This document shows, piece by piece, positions 25,516 through 40,200 of a DNA stretch of 64,000 nucleotides. The stretch is from Aristolochia californica. Taxonomy: Eukaryota; Streptophyta; Magnoliopsida; Piperales; Aristolochiaceae. The position numbers were made by a program, and so were the translations under genes. The stretch's first letter is position 1, and each line of letters begins with the position of its first letter. The stretch is taken from contig JARWKL010000005.1 in the NCBI GenBank assembly GCA_029961685.1, positions 12,242,164-12,306,163 of the forward strand, read 5' to 3'. The notes under the pieces are model-generated. The model did not search any database. It was not told where the DNA came from and saw only the letters and a program-made list of their open reading frames with translations.

Positions 25516-28500
25516 GATAAAAGGCAAATACATCACAACAAAATGAAAATTTTAGAGTTTATGAATGGAAATAATTTAAAGCAATAACATATGTAAGTAA
25601 AGAAAATTTATTCACACACCACAAATGAACACAAAAGTTTTGTTATCCAAGTTTGGAAAATTCCACTAGTTCAACCCTAATGGCTGGGAATTTTATAAGA
25701 AAGAGATTTTTCTACCCATGTTTTAAAAAATGGATATGAATGCATGAAACCTGTTAAAGATGCAAATGACCTATAGATCCAAACCTTTTAAAGAGAATAA
25801 CAATAAATTCTCAAATGAACATGCGGTAGGACATTTACCTGAGTAAAACAAGCCATTATTTTGCCCATATACAAAAAGCTGACCTAATGATCATAGATGA
25901 TTGTAAAGTGATTTATCATGCGTAACAGGCTATATTTTTTGTAAGGAATGACTTATGGATTGGGAGTCAACACTCAGTTACAAATCCCGCGCGTCCCCCT
26001 TTTCCCAACGATTGCAAAACCTGATGTATAAAAACTAAAAAGAGTTTACAATCCCTAAAAATTACAGACACTTTTTGGAATTATCTCTCTCTACATTTGT
26101 GCATTGTGCATTTCCATTTTAGATGTTTACTTTTTTGTTAAGTCAAAACTCAAGTTTTCACTTTCCCTTCATCTCGTAAACACAAAAAGAGAATAAAGGC
26201 AAATTGATCTCAAAAAAATGAAAATTTTAGGATTTATGTATGGAAATAATTTAAAGCAATAAGAAATGTAAGTAAAGAAAATTTATTCACACACCACAAA
26301 TGAACACAAAAGTTTTTCTATCCAAGTTTGGGAAATTCCACTAGTTAAACCCTAATAGCTCGGAATTTTATAAGAAAGAGATATTTCCAAACATGTTTTA
26401 AAAGAAGGATATGCATGGTTGAAACTTGTTAAAGATGCAAATGACCTATGGATCCAAAGCCTTTAAAGAGAATAACATTAAATTCTCAAGTGGTGTGGGA
26501 TATTTACCCAAGTCAAACAAACTATTAGTTTGCCCATTTACAAAAAGCTGACCTAATGATCATAGATGATTTTAAAGTGATTTATCATGCGTAACGGGCT
26601 ATATTTTTGTAAGGAATAACATATAGATTGGGAGTCAACACTCTATTAAAAATCCCCTGCTTCCCCCTTTTCCCGACGATTACGAAACCTGATATATAAA
26701 AACTAAAAAGAGTTTACAATGCCTAAAAATTACAAACACTCTTTGGAATTATCTCTCTCAATAAATGTGCATTGTTCATTTCCATTTAAGATGTATACTT
26801 TTTTCTTAAATCAAAACTTGAGTTTTCACTTTCCATTCATCTCGTAAACCAAAAAAGAGATAAAAGGCCAATAGATCTCAACAAAATGAAATATTTAGAG
26901 TTTATGTATGGAAAAAATTTAAAGCAATAACATATGTAAGTAAATAAAATTTATTCACACACCACAAATGAACACAAAAGTTTTGTTATCCAAGTTTGGG
27001 AAATTCCACTAGTTCAACCCTAGTGGCTTGGAATTTTATAAGAAAGAGATTTTAACACACATGTTTTAAAAAATGGATATGCATGCTTGAAACATGTTAA
27101 ACATGCAAATGGCATTTGGATCCAATCCTTTTAAAGTGAATAACATTAAATTCTCAAGTGAACGTGCGTTGGGATATTTATCAGAGTCAAACAAGCCATT
27201 ATTTTGCCCATTTACAAAAAGCTGACCTAATGATCATAGATGATTGTAAAGTGATTTATCATGCGTAACGGGCAATATTTCTTTAAGGAATGACTTATGG
27301 ATTTTGAGTCAACACTCAATTAAAAATCCCCCACCTCCCCCTTTTCCTGACGATTGCAAAACTTGACATATAAAAACTAAAAAGAGTTTGCAATCCCTAA
27401 AAATTACAAACACTTTTTGGAGTTATCTCTCTCTACATTTGTACATAGTGCATTTCCATTTTATATCTATATTTTTTTCTTAAATCAAAACTTGAGTTTT
27501 CACTTTCCCCTCATCTCATAAACACAACAAATTGAAAATTTAAGAGTTTATGTATGGAAAAAATTTCAAGAAATAACAAATGTAAGTAAAGAAAATTTAT
27601 TCACACACCACTAATGAACACAAATGTTTTGTTCTCCAAGTTTGGGAAATTCCACTAGTTCAACCCTAATAGCTTGGAATTTTATAAGAAAGTGATTTTT
27701 CTACACATGTTTTAAAAAATGGATATGCATGCTTGAAACATGTTAAAGATGTAAATGACCTATGGATCCAAACCTTTTAAAGAGAATAACCTTAAATTCT
27801 CAAGTGAATGTGGGGTGGGATATTTACCCGAGTCAAACAAGCTATTATTTTGCCCATTTACAAAAAGCTGACGTAACGATCATAGATGATTGTAAAGTGA
27901 TTTATCATGCGTAACGGGCTATATTTTTTATAGGAATGACTTATGGATTGGGAGTCAACACTCAGTTAAAAATATTTTGCCTCCCTTTTTTTCCCAATGA
28001 TAGCAAAACCTGATATATAAAAACTAAAAAGAGTTTACAATACTTAAAAATTACAGACACTTTTTGGAATTATCTCTCTCTACATTTGTGCATTGTTCAT
28101 TTCCATTTTAGGTGTATACTTTTTTCTTAAGTTAAAACTTGAGTTTTCACTTTCCATTCATCTCATAAACAAAAAAAAGAGATAAAAAGCAAATAGATCA
28201 CAAAAAAATAAAAATTGTAGAGTTTATGTATGGAAAGAATTTATAGCAATAACAAATTTAAGTAATGAAAATTTATTCACACACCACAAATGAACACAAA
28301 AGTTTTGTTATCCAAGTTTGGGAAATTCCATTAGTTCAACCCTAATAGCTCGGAATTTTATAAGAAAGAGATTTTTTTACACATGTTTTAAAAAACGGAT
28401 ATGCATGCTCCAAACATGATAAACATGCAAATGACCTATGGATCCAAAATTTTTAAAGAGAATAACATTAAATTCTTATGTGAACGTGCGGTGGGATATT

Positions 28501-31500
28501 TACCCAACTCAAACAAGCCATTATTTTTTCCATTTACAAAAAGCTGATCTAATGATCAAAGATGATTGTAAAGTGATTTATCATGTGTAATGGGCTATAT
28601 TTTGTAAGGAATGACTTATGGATTGGGCGTCAACTCTCAGTTAAAAATCCCATGCCTCCCCCTTTTCTAACGATTGCAGAACCTGATATATAAAAACTAA
28701 AAAGAGTTTACAATCCCTAAAAATTACAGACACTTTTTGGAATTATCTCTCTCCACATATGTGCATTGTGCATTTCCATTTTAGATGTATACTTTTTTTT
28801 AAAATCAAAACTTGAAGTTTCACTTTCCCTACATCTCGTAAACAAAAAAAAGAGATAAAAGGCAAATAGATCACAACAAAATGAAAATTTTAGAGTTTAT
28901 GTATGGAAAGGGTTTAAAGCAATAAAAAATGTAAGTAAAAAAATTTATTCACACACCACAAATGAACACAAAAGTTTTGTTATCCAAGTTTGGGGAATTC
29001 CACCAGTTCAACCCTAATAGCATGAAATTTTATCAGAAAGAAATTTTTCTATACATGTTTTAAAAAATGGATATGAATGCAGAAACATGTTAATGAAGCC
29101 AATCGTATGGATCCAAACATTTTAAAGAGAATAACATTAAATTCTCATGTGAACGTGTGGTGGGATATTTACCTGACTCAAACAAGCCATTATTTTTTCC
29201 ATTTACAAAAAGCTGACCTAATGATCATAGATGATTGTAAAGTGATTTATCATGTGTACCTGACTATATTTTGTAAGGAATGACTTATGGATTGGGCGTC
29301 AACTCTCAGTTAAAAATCCCACGCCTCCCCCTTTTCCCAATGATTCCAGAACCTGATATATAAAAACTAAAAAGAGTTTACAATCCCTAAAAATTAACGA
29401 CATTTTTTGGAATTATCTCTCTCTACATATGTCCATTGTGCATTTCCATTTTAGATGTATACTTTTTTCTTAAATCAAAACTTGAGGTTTCACTTTCCCT
29501 TCATCTCATAAACCAAAAAAAGAGATAAAAGGCTAATAGATCACAAAAAAATGAAAATTTTAGAGTTTATGTATGGAAAGAATTTAAAGCAATAACAAAT
29601 TTAAGTAAAAAAAATTATTCACACACCAAAAATGAACACAAAATTTTTGTTTTCCAAGTTTGGGAAATTCCACTAGTTCAATCCTAATAGCTTGGAATTT
29701 TATTAGAAAGAAATTTTTCTACACATGTTTTAAAAAAAGGATATGCAGGCTTGAAACTTATTAAAGAAGCAAATGACCTATGCATCCAAACTTTTTAAAG
29801 AGAATAACAACAAATTCTAAAGTAAACGTGCGGTGGGATATTTACCCGAGTCAAACAAGCTATTATTTTGCCCATTTACGAAAAGTTGACCTAAAGATCA
29901 TAGATGATTGTAAAGTGATTTATCATGCGTAACGGGCTATATTTTTTTAAAGAATGACTTATGGATTGGGAGTCAACACTCCGTTAAAAATCCCCCATCT
30001 CCCCCTTTTCCCGACGATTGCAAAACCTGATATAAAAACTAAAAAGAGTTTATAAGCTCTAAAACTTACAGACACTTTTTGGAATTATCTCTCTCTACAT
30101 TTGTACATTATGCGTTTCCATTTTATATCTATACTTTTTTATTAAATCAAAACATGAGTTTTCAGTTTCCCTTCATCTCGTAAAAACAAAGAGAGATAAA
30201 TGGCAAATAGATCACAACAAAATGAAAATTTTAAATTTTAGGTATGGAAAAACTTTCAAGAAAAAAAAAATGTAAGTAAAGAAAATTTATTCACACTCCA
30301 AAAATGAACACAAATGTTTTGTTATCCAAGTTTGGGAAATTCCATTAGTTCAACCCAAATAGCTTGGAATTTTATAAGAAAGAGATTTTTCTACACATGT
30401 TTTAAAAAAGCGATATGCATGCTTGAAACATGTTAAATATGCAAATGACCTATGGATCCAAACCATTTAAAGAGAATAATAACCTTAAATTCTCAAGTGA
30501 ATGTAGGGTGGGAGATTTACCAGAGTGAAACAAGCTATTATTTTGCCCATTTACAAAAACCTGACCTAACGATCATAGATGATTGTAAAGTGATTTATCA
30601 TGCGTAATGGGCTATATTTTTGTAAGGAATGACTTATGGATTGGGAGTCAACACTCAGTTAAAATTCCCCCTCCCCCTTTTCCCGACTATAGAAAAACCA
30701 GATATATAAAAATGAAAAAGAGTTTACAATCCTTAAAAATTTATCTCTCTCTACATTTGTGAATTGTGCATTTCCATTTTAGATGTATACTTTTTTCTTA
30801 AGTCAAAACTTGAGCTTTCACTTTCCATTCATCTCGTAAACAAAAAAAGAGATAAAAAGGAAATAGATCACAACAAAATGAAAATTTTAGAGTTTATGAA
30901 TGGAAAGCATTTAAAGCAATAACAAAATGTAAGCAATGGAAATTTATTCTTACACCAGAAATGAACACAAAAGTTTTGTTATGCAAGTTTGGGAAATTCC
31001 ACCAATTGAACCCTAATAGATCGGAATTTTATAAGAAAGAGATTTTTCTACAAATGTTTTAAAAATGGATATGCATGCTTCAAACATGTTAAACATGCAA
31101 ATGACCTATGGATCCAAAAATTTTAAAGATAATACCAGTAAATTCTCAAGTGAACGTGCGGTGGGATATTTACCCGAGTAAAACAAGCCATTATTTTTCC
31201 CATTTACAAAAAGTTGACCTAACGATCATAGATGGTTGTAAAGTGATTTATCATGTGTAACCGGCTATATTTTTGTAAGGAATAACTTATGGATTGGGAG
31301 TCCACACATAGTTAAAAATACCCTGCCTCCCCCGTTTCTCGACGATTGCAGAACCTGATATATAAAAACGAAAAAGAGTTTACAATCCCTAAAAATTACA
31401 GACACTTTTTGGAATTATCTCTCTCGACATTTTTTCATTGTGATTTTCCATTTTAGATGAATCCTTTTTTCTTAATCAAAACTTGATTTTTCACTTTCCC

Positions 31501-31527
31501 TTTGTCTCGTAAACAAAAAAATAAAAA
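25516..31527 (+). repeat. Satellite block B, first part (monomers 39-47)
   Basis: Monomer starts: 25516, 26191, 26859, 27524, 28181, 28854, 29524, 30195, 30851. This subtype is recognised by AATAACAAATG-like spelling near offset 70 (one A fewer than AATAAACAAATG) and often by GCAAAACC instead of GCAGAACC near offset 500. Monomer 42, starting near 27524, lacks about 26 bp covering the GATAAAAGGC landmark, so its start is approximate. Monomers 43 and 44 share GGGCGTCAACTCTCAG and are probably an adjacent duplication. Monomer 46 has lost about 17 bp near 30740. No gene is seen. Confidence 0.82.
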
Positions 31528-34217
31528 GATAAAAGACAAATAGATCACAACAAAATGAAATTTTAGAGTTTATGAATGGAAATAATTTAAATCAATAGAA
31601 AAATGTAAGTAAAGAAAATTTATTCATACACCACAAATGAACACAAAAGTTTTGTTATCCAAATTTTTTAAATTCCACTAGAACAACCCTAATAGCTCGG
31701 AATTTTATAAGAAAGTGATTTTTCTACACATATTTTAAAACTGGATATGCATGCTTGAAGCAAGTTAAAGATGAAAATGACCTATGGATCCAAACCTTTT
31801 AAAGAGAACAACATTAAATTCTCAAGTGAACATGCGGTGGGATATCTACTTGAGTAAAAAAATCCATTATTTTGCCCATTTACAAAAAGTTGACCTAACG
31901 ATCATAGATGATTGTAAGGTGATTTATCATGCGTAACGGGCTATATTTTTGTAAGGAATGACTTATGGATTGGGAGTCAACTCTCAGTTAAAAATCCCCC
32001 ACCTCCCTCTTTTACCGATGATTGCAGAACCTGTTATATTGAAACTAAAAAGCGTTTACAATCCCTAAATATTACCGACACTCTTTGGAATTATGTCTCT
32101 CTATATTTGTGAATTGTGCATTTCCATTTTAGATGTATACTTTTTTCTTAAATCAAAACTTGTGTTTTCACTTTCCCATCATCTCGTAAACAAAAAAAAA
32201 AGATAAAAGGCGAATAGATCACAACAAAATGAAAATTTTAGAGTTTATGTATGAAATAATATGAAGCAAAAAATAAATGTATGCAAAGAAACTTTAATCA
32301 CACCCCACAAATGAAAGCAAAAGTTTTGTTATCCAAGTTTGAGAAATTCCACTAGTTCAACACTAATAGCTTGGAATTTTATAAGAAAGAGATTTTATTA
32401 CACATGTTTTAAAAAATGGATATGCATGCTTGAAACATGCTAAATATTTAAATGACCTATGGATCCAAACCTTTTAAAGAGAATAATAATAAATTCTTAT
32501 GTGAACGTATTGTGGGATATTTACCCGAGCGAAACAAGCCATTAATTTGCCCATTTACAAAAAGTTGACTTAACGATCATAGATGATTGTAATGTAATTT
32601 ATCATACGTAATGGGCTATATTTTTGTAAGGAATGACTTATGGATTGGGAGTCAACACTCAGTTAAAAATCACTCACCTCCCCCTTTTCTCAACGATTGC
32701 AGTACCTGATATATAAAAACTAAAAAGTGTTTACAATCCCTAAAAATTACTGACATTTTTTGGAATTATTTCTCTCTACATTTGTGCATTGTGCATTTCC
32801 TTTTTAGATGTACACATTTTTCTTAAATCAAAAATTGAGTTTTCACTTTCCCTTCATCTCGTAAACCAAAAAAAGAGTTAAAAGGCAAATTGATCACAAC
32901 AAAATGAAAGTTTTAGAGTTTATGTATGGATGAATTTAAAACAATAAACAAAAGTAAAGAAAATTTATTCACACACCACAAATGAACACAAAAGTTTTGT
33001 TATCCCAGTTTAGGAAATTCGACTAGTTCAACCCTAATAGCTCTGAAATTTATAAGAAAGATTTTTTTACACATGTTTTAAAAAATGGATATGCATGCTT
33101 CAAACATGTTCAACATGCAAATGATCTATGGATCCAAATTTTTTAAAGTGAATAACATAAATTTTCAAGTGAACGTATGGTGGGATATTTACCTGAGTCA
33201 GACAAGCCATTATTTGGCCCATTTAGAAAAAGCTGACCTAATGATCATAGATGTTTCTAAAGTGATTTATCATGCGTAACGGGCTATATTTTTGTATTGA
33301 ATGACTTATGGATTAGGAGTCAACTCTCAGTTAAAAATCCCACGCCTCTCCCTTTTGCCAACAATTGTAGAACCTGATATATAAAAACTAAAAAGAGTTT
33401 ACAATCCCTAAAAATGACAAACACTTTTTGGAATTACCTCTCTCTACATTTGTGCATTGTACATTTCCATTTTAGATGTATATTTTTTCCTTAAATATAA
33501 ACTTGAGGTTTCACTTGCCCTTCATCTCGTAAACCAAAAGAAGAGATAAAAGGCAAATAGATCACAAGAAAATGAAAATTTTAGAGTTTATGTGTGGAAA
33601 AAATTTAAAGAGATAAACAAATGTAAGTAAATAAAATTTATTCACACACCACAAATGAACACAAAAGGTTTGTTATCCAAGTTTGGGAAATTCCACTAGT
33701 TCAACCCTAATAGCTCGAAATTTTATTAGAAAGTGATTTTTAAACACATTTAAAAAAATAGATATGCATGCATGAAACATGTTAAAGATGCAAATCACCT
33801 ATGGATCCAAACCTTACAAAGAGAATAACATTAAATTTTCAAGTGAACGTGCGGTCGGATATTTACCCGAGTCAAACAAGCCATTATTTTGCCCATTTAC
33901 AAAAAATTGACCTAACGATCATAGATGTTTGTAAAGTGATTTATCATGCATAACGGGCTATATTTTTGCAAGGAATGACTTATGGATCGGGAGTCAACAC
34001 TTAGTTAAAAATTTCCCACCTCCCCCTTTTCCTGATGATTGCAAAACCTAATAAATAAAAACTAAAAAGAGTTTAGAATCCATAAAAATTACAAACACTT
34101 TTTGGAATTATCTCTCTCTAAATTTTTACATCGTGTATTTCCATTTTATATGTATACTTTTTTCTTAAATCAAAACTTGAGTTTTCACTTTCCCTTCATC
34201 TCGTAAACACAAAAAGA
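31528..34217 (+). repeat. Island of A-type satellite monomers inside block B (monomers 48-51)
   Basis: Monomer starts: 31528, 32202, 32877, 33545. Monomer 48 has the CTAAATATTACCGACAC, AAAAAGCGTTTAC and GTAAGGTGATTTATC variants of monomers 1 and 21. Monomer 49 pairs with monomer 35. Monomer 50 begins GTTAAAAGGCAAATTGATC, like monomers 17 and 38. Monomer 51 has AATAGATATGCATGCATG, like monomers 18 and 36. These units lack the AATAACAAATG spelling of the flanking block B units. No gene is seen. Confidence 0.75.
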
Positions 34218-37200
34218 GATAAAAGGGAAATACATCACAACAAAATGAAAATTTTAGAGTTCATGTATGGAAAAAAATTCAAGAAATAAAAAATTTAAGT
34301 AAATAAAATTTATTCACACACCACAAATGAGCACAATTATTTGTTATCCAAGTTTGGGAAATTCCACTAGTTCAACCCTAATAGCTAGGAATTTTATAAG
34401 AAAGAGATTTTTCTACACATGTTTTAAAAAATGGATATGCATACTTGAAACAAGTTAAAGATGCAAATCACCTATGGATCCAAACCTTTTAAAGAGAATA
34501 ACCTTAAATTCTCAAATGAATGTGGGGTGGGATATTTACCCGAGTCAAACAAGTGATTATTTTGCCCATTTAAAAAAATCTGTCCTAAAGATCATAGATA
34601 ATTGTAAAGTTATTTATCCTGCGTAACGGCCTATATTTTTGGTAGGAATGACTTATGGATTGGGAGTTAACACTCAGTTAAAAATCCCATGCCTTTTCCC
34701 GATGAGAGCAAAACCTGATATATAAAAACTAAAAAGAGTTTACAATCCCTAACAATTACAGAAACTTTTTGGAATTATCTGTCTCTACATTTGTGTATTG
34801 TGCATTTCCATTTTAGATGTATACTTTTTTCTTATCAAAACTTGAGTTTTCACTTTCCATTCATCTCGTAAACAAAAAAAGAGATAAAAAGCAAATAGAT
34901 CACAACAAAATGAAATTTGTAGAGTTTATGTATGGAAAGAATTTAAAGCAATAACAAATGTAAGTAATGAAAATTTATGCACACACCACAAATGAACACA
35001 AAAGTTTTGTTATCGAAGTTTGGGAAATTCCACAAGTTCAACCCTAATGGCTTGGAATTTTATAAGAAAGTGATTTTTCTAAACATGTTTTAAAAAATGG
35101 ATATGCATGCTTGAAACATATTAATGATTCAAATGACCTATGGATCCAAACCTTTTAAAGAGAATAACATTAAATTCTCAAATAAACATGCGTTGGCATA
35201 TTTACCCGAGTCAAACAAGCATTTATTTTGGCAGTTTACAAAAAGTTGACCGCACGATCATAGATGATTGTAAAGTGATTTATCATACGTAACGGGCTAT
35301 ATTTTTGTAAGGAATGACTTATGGATTGGGAGTCAACACTCAGTTTAAAATCCTTTGCCTACCCCTTTTCCCGACGATTGCAAAACCTGATAAATAAAAA
35401 CTAAAAAAAGTATACAATCCCTAAAAATTACAGACACTTTTTGGAATTTTCACACTCTACATTTTTTACATCGTGCATTTCCATTTTATATGTATAATTC
35501 TTTTTTAATCAAAACTTGAGTTTTCATTTCCCCTTCATCTCGTAAAAATAGACAGAGATAAAACACAAATAGATCACAACAAAATGAAAATTTTAGACTT
35601 TATGAATGGAATGTATTTAAAGTAATAACAAATGTAAGTAAGGAAAATTTATTCACACCACAAATGAACACAAAAGTTTTGTTATCCATGTTTGGGAAAT
35701 TCCACTAGTTCAACCCTACTAGCTTAGAATTTTTTAAGAAAGAAATTTTTCTACACATGTTTTGAAAAAAGAATATGCATGCTTGAAACATGTTAAAGAA
35801 GCAAATGACCTATGGACCAAACCCATTTAAAGAGAATAACATTAAATTTTCAAGTGAATGTGCGGTGGGATATTTACCCGAGTCAAACAAGCTATTATTT
35901 TGCCCATTTACCAAAAGCTGACCTAAACGATCATAGATGATTGTAAAGTGATTTATCATGCGTAACGAGCTATATTTTTTTAAGAAAAGACTTATGGATT
36001 GGGAGTCAACACTCAGTTAAAAATCCCCCGCCTCCCCCTTTTCCCGACTATTGCAAAACCAGATTCATAAAAAGTAAAAACAGTTTACAATCCCAAAAAA
36101 TTACAGCCACCTTTTAGAATTATATCTCTCTACATTTTTACATTGTGCATTTCCATTTTATATCTATACTTTTTCTTAAATAAAAACTTGAGTTTTCACT
36201 TTCCCTTCATCTCATATACACAAAAAGCGATAAAAGGCAAATAGATCACAACAAAATGAAAATTTTAGAGTTTATGTATGCAAAGAATTTAAAGCAATAA
36301 CAAATGTAAGTAAAGAAAATTTATTCACACACCACAAACGAACATTAAAGTCTTTTTATCCATGTTTATGAAATTCCGGTTGTTCAAACCTATTAGCTTG
36401 GAAGTTTATAAGAAAGAGATTTTTCTACACATGTTTTAAAAAATGGATATGCACGTTTGAAACATTTTAAAGATGCAAATGACCTATTGATCCAAACCAT
36501 TTAAAGAGTATAACATTAAATTCTCAAGTGAACGTGCAGTGGGATATCTACCCGAGCCAAACAAGCTATTATTTTGCCCATTTTGGAAAAGCGGAAGTAA
36601 CGATCATAGATGATTGTAAAGTGATTTATCGTGCACAACGGGCTATATTTTTGTATGGAATGACTTAAGGATTGGGAGTGAACAATTAAAATTCCCCCGC
36701 CTCTCCCTTTACCCGATGATTGCAAAACCTACAATATAAAAACTAAAAAGAGCTTACAATCCCTAAAAATTATAGACATTGTTTGGAATTATCTCTCTCT
36801 ACATTTGTGCACTGTGCATTTCCATTTTAGATGTATACTATTTTCTTAAATCAAAACCTGAGTTTTCTCTTTCCATTCATCTCGTAAACAAAAAAAGAGA
36901 TAAAAAAGTAAATAGATCACAACAAAATGAAAATTTTAGAGTTTATGTATGGAAAGAATTTAAATCAATAACAAATTTAAGTAAATAAAATTAATTCACA
37001 CACCACAAATGAACTCAAAAGTTTTGTAATCCAAGTTTGGGAAATTCCACAAGTTCAACCCTAATGGCTTGGAATTTTATAAGAAAGAGATTTTTCTACA
37101 CATGTTTTAAAAAATGGATATGCATGCTTGATACATGTTAAAGATGCAAATGACCTATGGATCCAAACCTTTTAAATAGAATAAAATTAAATTTTCAAGT

Positions 37201-40200
37201 GAACGTGTGTTGGGATATTTACCCGAGTCAAACAAGCCATTATTTTGCCCATTTACAAAAAGCTGACCTAACAATCATATATGATTGTAAAGTGATTTAT
37301 CATGCATAACGGGCTATATTTTAGTAAGGAATGACTTATGGATTAGGAGTCAACACTCAGTTAAAAATACCCCGCCTCTCCCATTTCCTGACGATTGAAA
37401 AACCTGATATATAAAAACTAAAAAGAGTTTACAATCCCTAAAAATTACAGACACTTTTTCGAATTATCTCTCTTTACATTTGTGCATTGTGCATTTCCAT
37501 TTTAGATATATACTATTTTCTTAAATGAAAACCTGAGTTTTCACTATGCATTCATCTCGTAAACACAAAAAGAGATAAAAGGCAAATAGATCACAACAAA
37601 ATGAAATTTATAGAGTTTTTGTATGGAAAGAATTTAAAGCAATAACAAACGTAAGTAATGAAATTTATTCACACACCACAAATGAACACAAATGTTTTGT
37701 TTTCCATGTTTGGGAAATTCTACTAGTTCAACCCTAATAGCTTGGAATTTTATAACAAAGAGATTTTTCTACACATGTTTTAAAAAATGGATATGCATGC
37801 TTGAAACATGTTAAAGATGCAAATGACCTATGGATCAAAAACTTTTAAAGAGAATAATCTTAAAGTCTCAAGTGAATGTGGGGTGGGAAACTTACCCGAA
37901 TCAAACAAGCTATTATTTTGCCCATTTACAAAAAACCTGACCTTACAATCATAGATCATTGTAAAGTGATTTATCGTGCATAACGGGCTAAAATTTTGTA
38001 AGGAATGACTTATGGATTAGGAGTCAACACTCAGTTAAAAATCCCCCGCCTCCCCCTTTTTCCGACCATTGCAAAACCTGATATATAAAAACTAAAAAGA
38101 TTTACAATCCCTAAAAATTACAGACACTTTTTGGAATTATCTCTCTCTACATTTGTGCATTATGCATTTCCATTTTAGATGTAAACTTTTTTCTTCAATC
38201 AAAACCTGAGTCTTCACTTTCCATTCATCTCGTAAACAAAAAAAGAGATAAAAGGAAAATAGATCACAAAAAAATGAAAATTTTAAAGTTTATTTTTGGA
38301 AAGAATTTAAAGCAATAACAAATGTAAGTAAAGAAAATTTATTCACACACCACAAATAAACTCAAAAGTTTTGTTATCCAAGTTGGGGAAATTCCAATAG
38401 TTCAACCCTAATGTCTTGGAATTTTATAAGAAAGAGATTTTTCTACACATGTTTGAAAAAATGGATATGCATGCTTGAAACATGTTAAAGATGCAAATGA
38501 CCTTTGGATCCAAACCTTTTAAAGAGAATAACATTAAATTCTCAAGCGAACCTGCGTTGGGATATTTACCCGAGTCAAACATTTCATTATTTTGCCCAGA
38601 TACTAAAAGCTGACCTAACGATCATAGATGATTGTGAAGTGATTTATCATGCGTAACTGGAGATATTTTTGTAAGGAATGACATATGGATTGGAAGTCAA
38701 CACTCAGTTAAAAATCCCTCGCCTCCCCCTTTTCTCGACGATTGCAAAACCTAAAATATAAAAACTAAAAAGAGTTTATAATCCCTAAAAATTACAGACA
38801 CTTTTTGGAATTATTTATCTCTACATTTGTACATCGTGCATTTACATTTTTTATCTATACTTTTTTGTTCAATCAAAACTTGAGTTTTCACTTTTTCTTC
38901 ATCTCGTAAAGTCAAAAAGAGATAAAAGGCAAATAGATCACAACAAAATGAAAATTTTAGAGTTGATGTAAGGAAAGAGTTTAAAGCAATAAAAAATCTA
39001 AGGTAAGAGAATTTATTCACACACCTAAAATGAACACAAAAGTTTTGTTATCCAATTTTGGGAAATTCCACTAGTTCAACCCTAATAGCTTGGAATTTTA
39101 TAAGAAAGAGATTTTTCTACACATGTTTTAAAAAATGGATACGCATGCTTGAAACATGTTAAAGATGAAAATGACCTATGGATCCAAACCTTTTAAAGAG
39201 AATAACATTAAGTTCTCAAGCGAATGTGGGGGGGATATTTACCAGAGTCAAACAAGCAATTATTTTGCCCATTTACAAAAAGCTGACCTAACGATCATAG
39301 ATGATTGTAAAGTTATTTATCATACATATCGGGCTATATTTTGGTAAGGAATGACTTATGGATTGGGAGTCAACACTCAGTTAAAAATCCCCCGTCTCCC
39401 CCTTTTCCAGACTATTGCAAAACCCGATATATGAAAACTAAAAAGAGGTTACAATCCCTAAAAATTACAGGCACTTTTACGAATTATCTCTCTCTACATT
39501 TGTACATCGTGCATTTCAATTTTATATCTATACTTTTTTCTTAAATCAAAAATTGAGTTTTCACTTTCCCTTCATCTCGTAAACACAAAAAAGAGATAAA
39601 TGGCAAAATTGATCACAACAAAATGAAAATTTTAGAGTTTATGTATGGAAAAAATTTCAAGTAATATCAAATGTAAGTACTGAAAATTTATTCACACACC
39701 ACAAATGAAAACAAATGTTTTGTTATCCAAGTTTCGGAAATTCCACTAGTTAAAACCTAATAGCTTGGAATTTTATAAGAAAGAGATTTTTCTACACATG
39801 TTTTAAAAAAGGGATATGCATGCTTGAAACTTGTTAAAGATGCAAATGACCTATGGATCCAAACCTTTTAAAGAGAATAACCTTAAATTCTCAAGTGAAT
39901 GTGGGGTGGGATATTTACCCGAGTCAAACAAGCCATTTACAAAAAGCTGATCTAACGATCATAGATGATTGTAAAGTGATTTATCATGTGTAATGGGCTA
40001 TATTTTTTGTAAGGAATGACTAATGGATATGGATTCAATACTCAATTAAAAATCCCCCACCTCCCCCTTTTCCTGACGATTGCAAAACCAGATATGTAAA
40101 AACTAAAAAGAGTTTACAATCCCTAAAAATTGCAAAACATTTTTGGAATTATCTCTATCTACAATTGTGCATTGTGCATTTCCATGTTAGATGTATAAGT

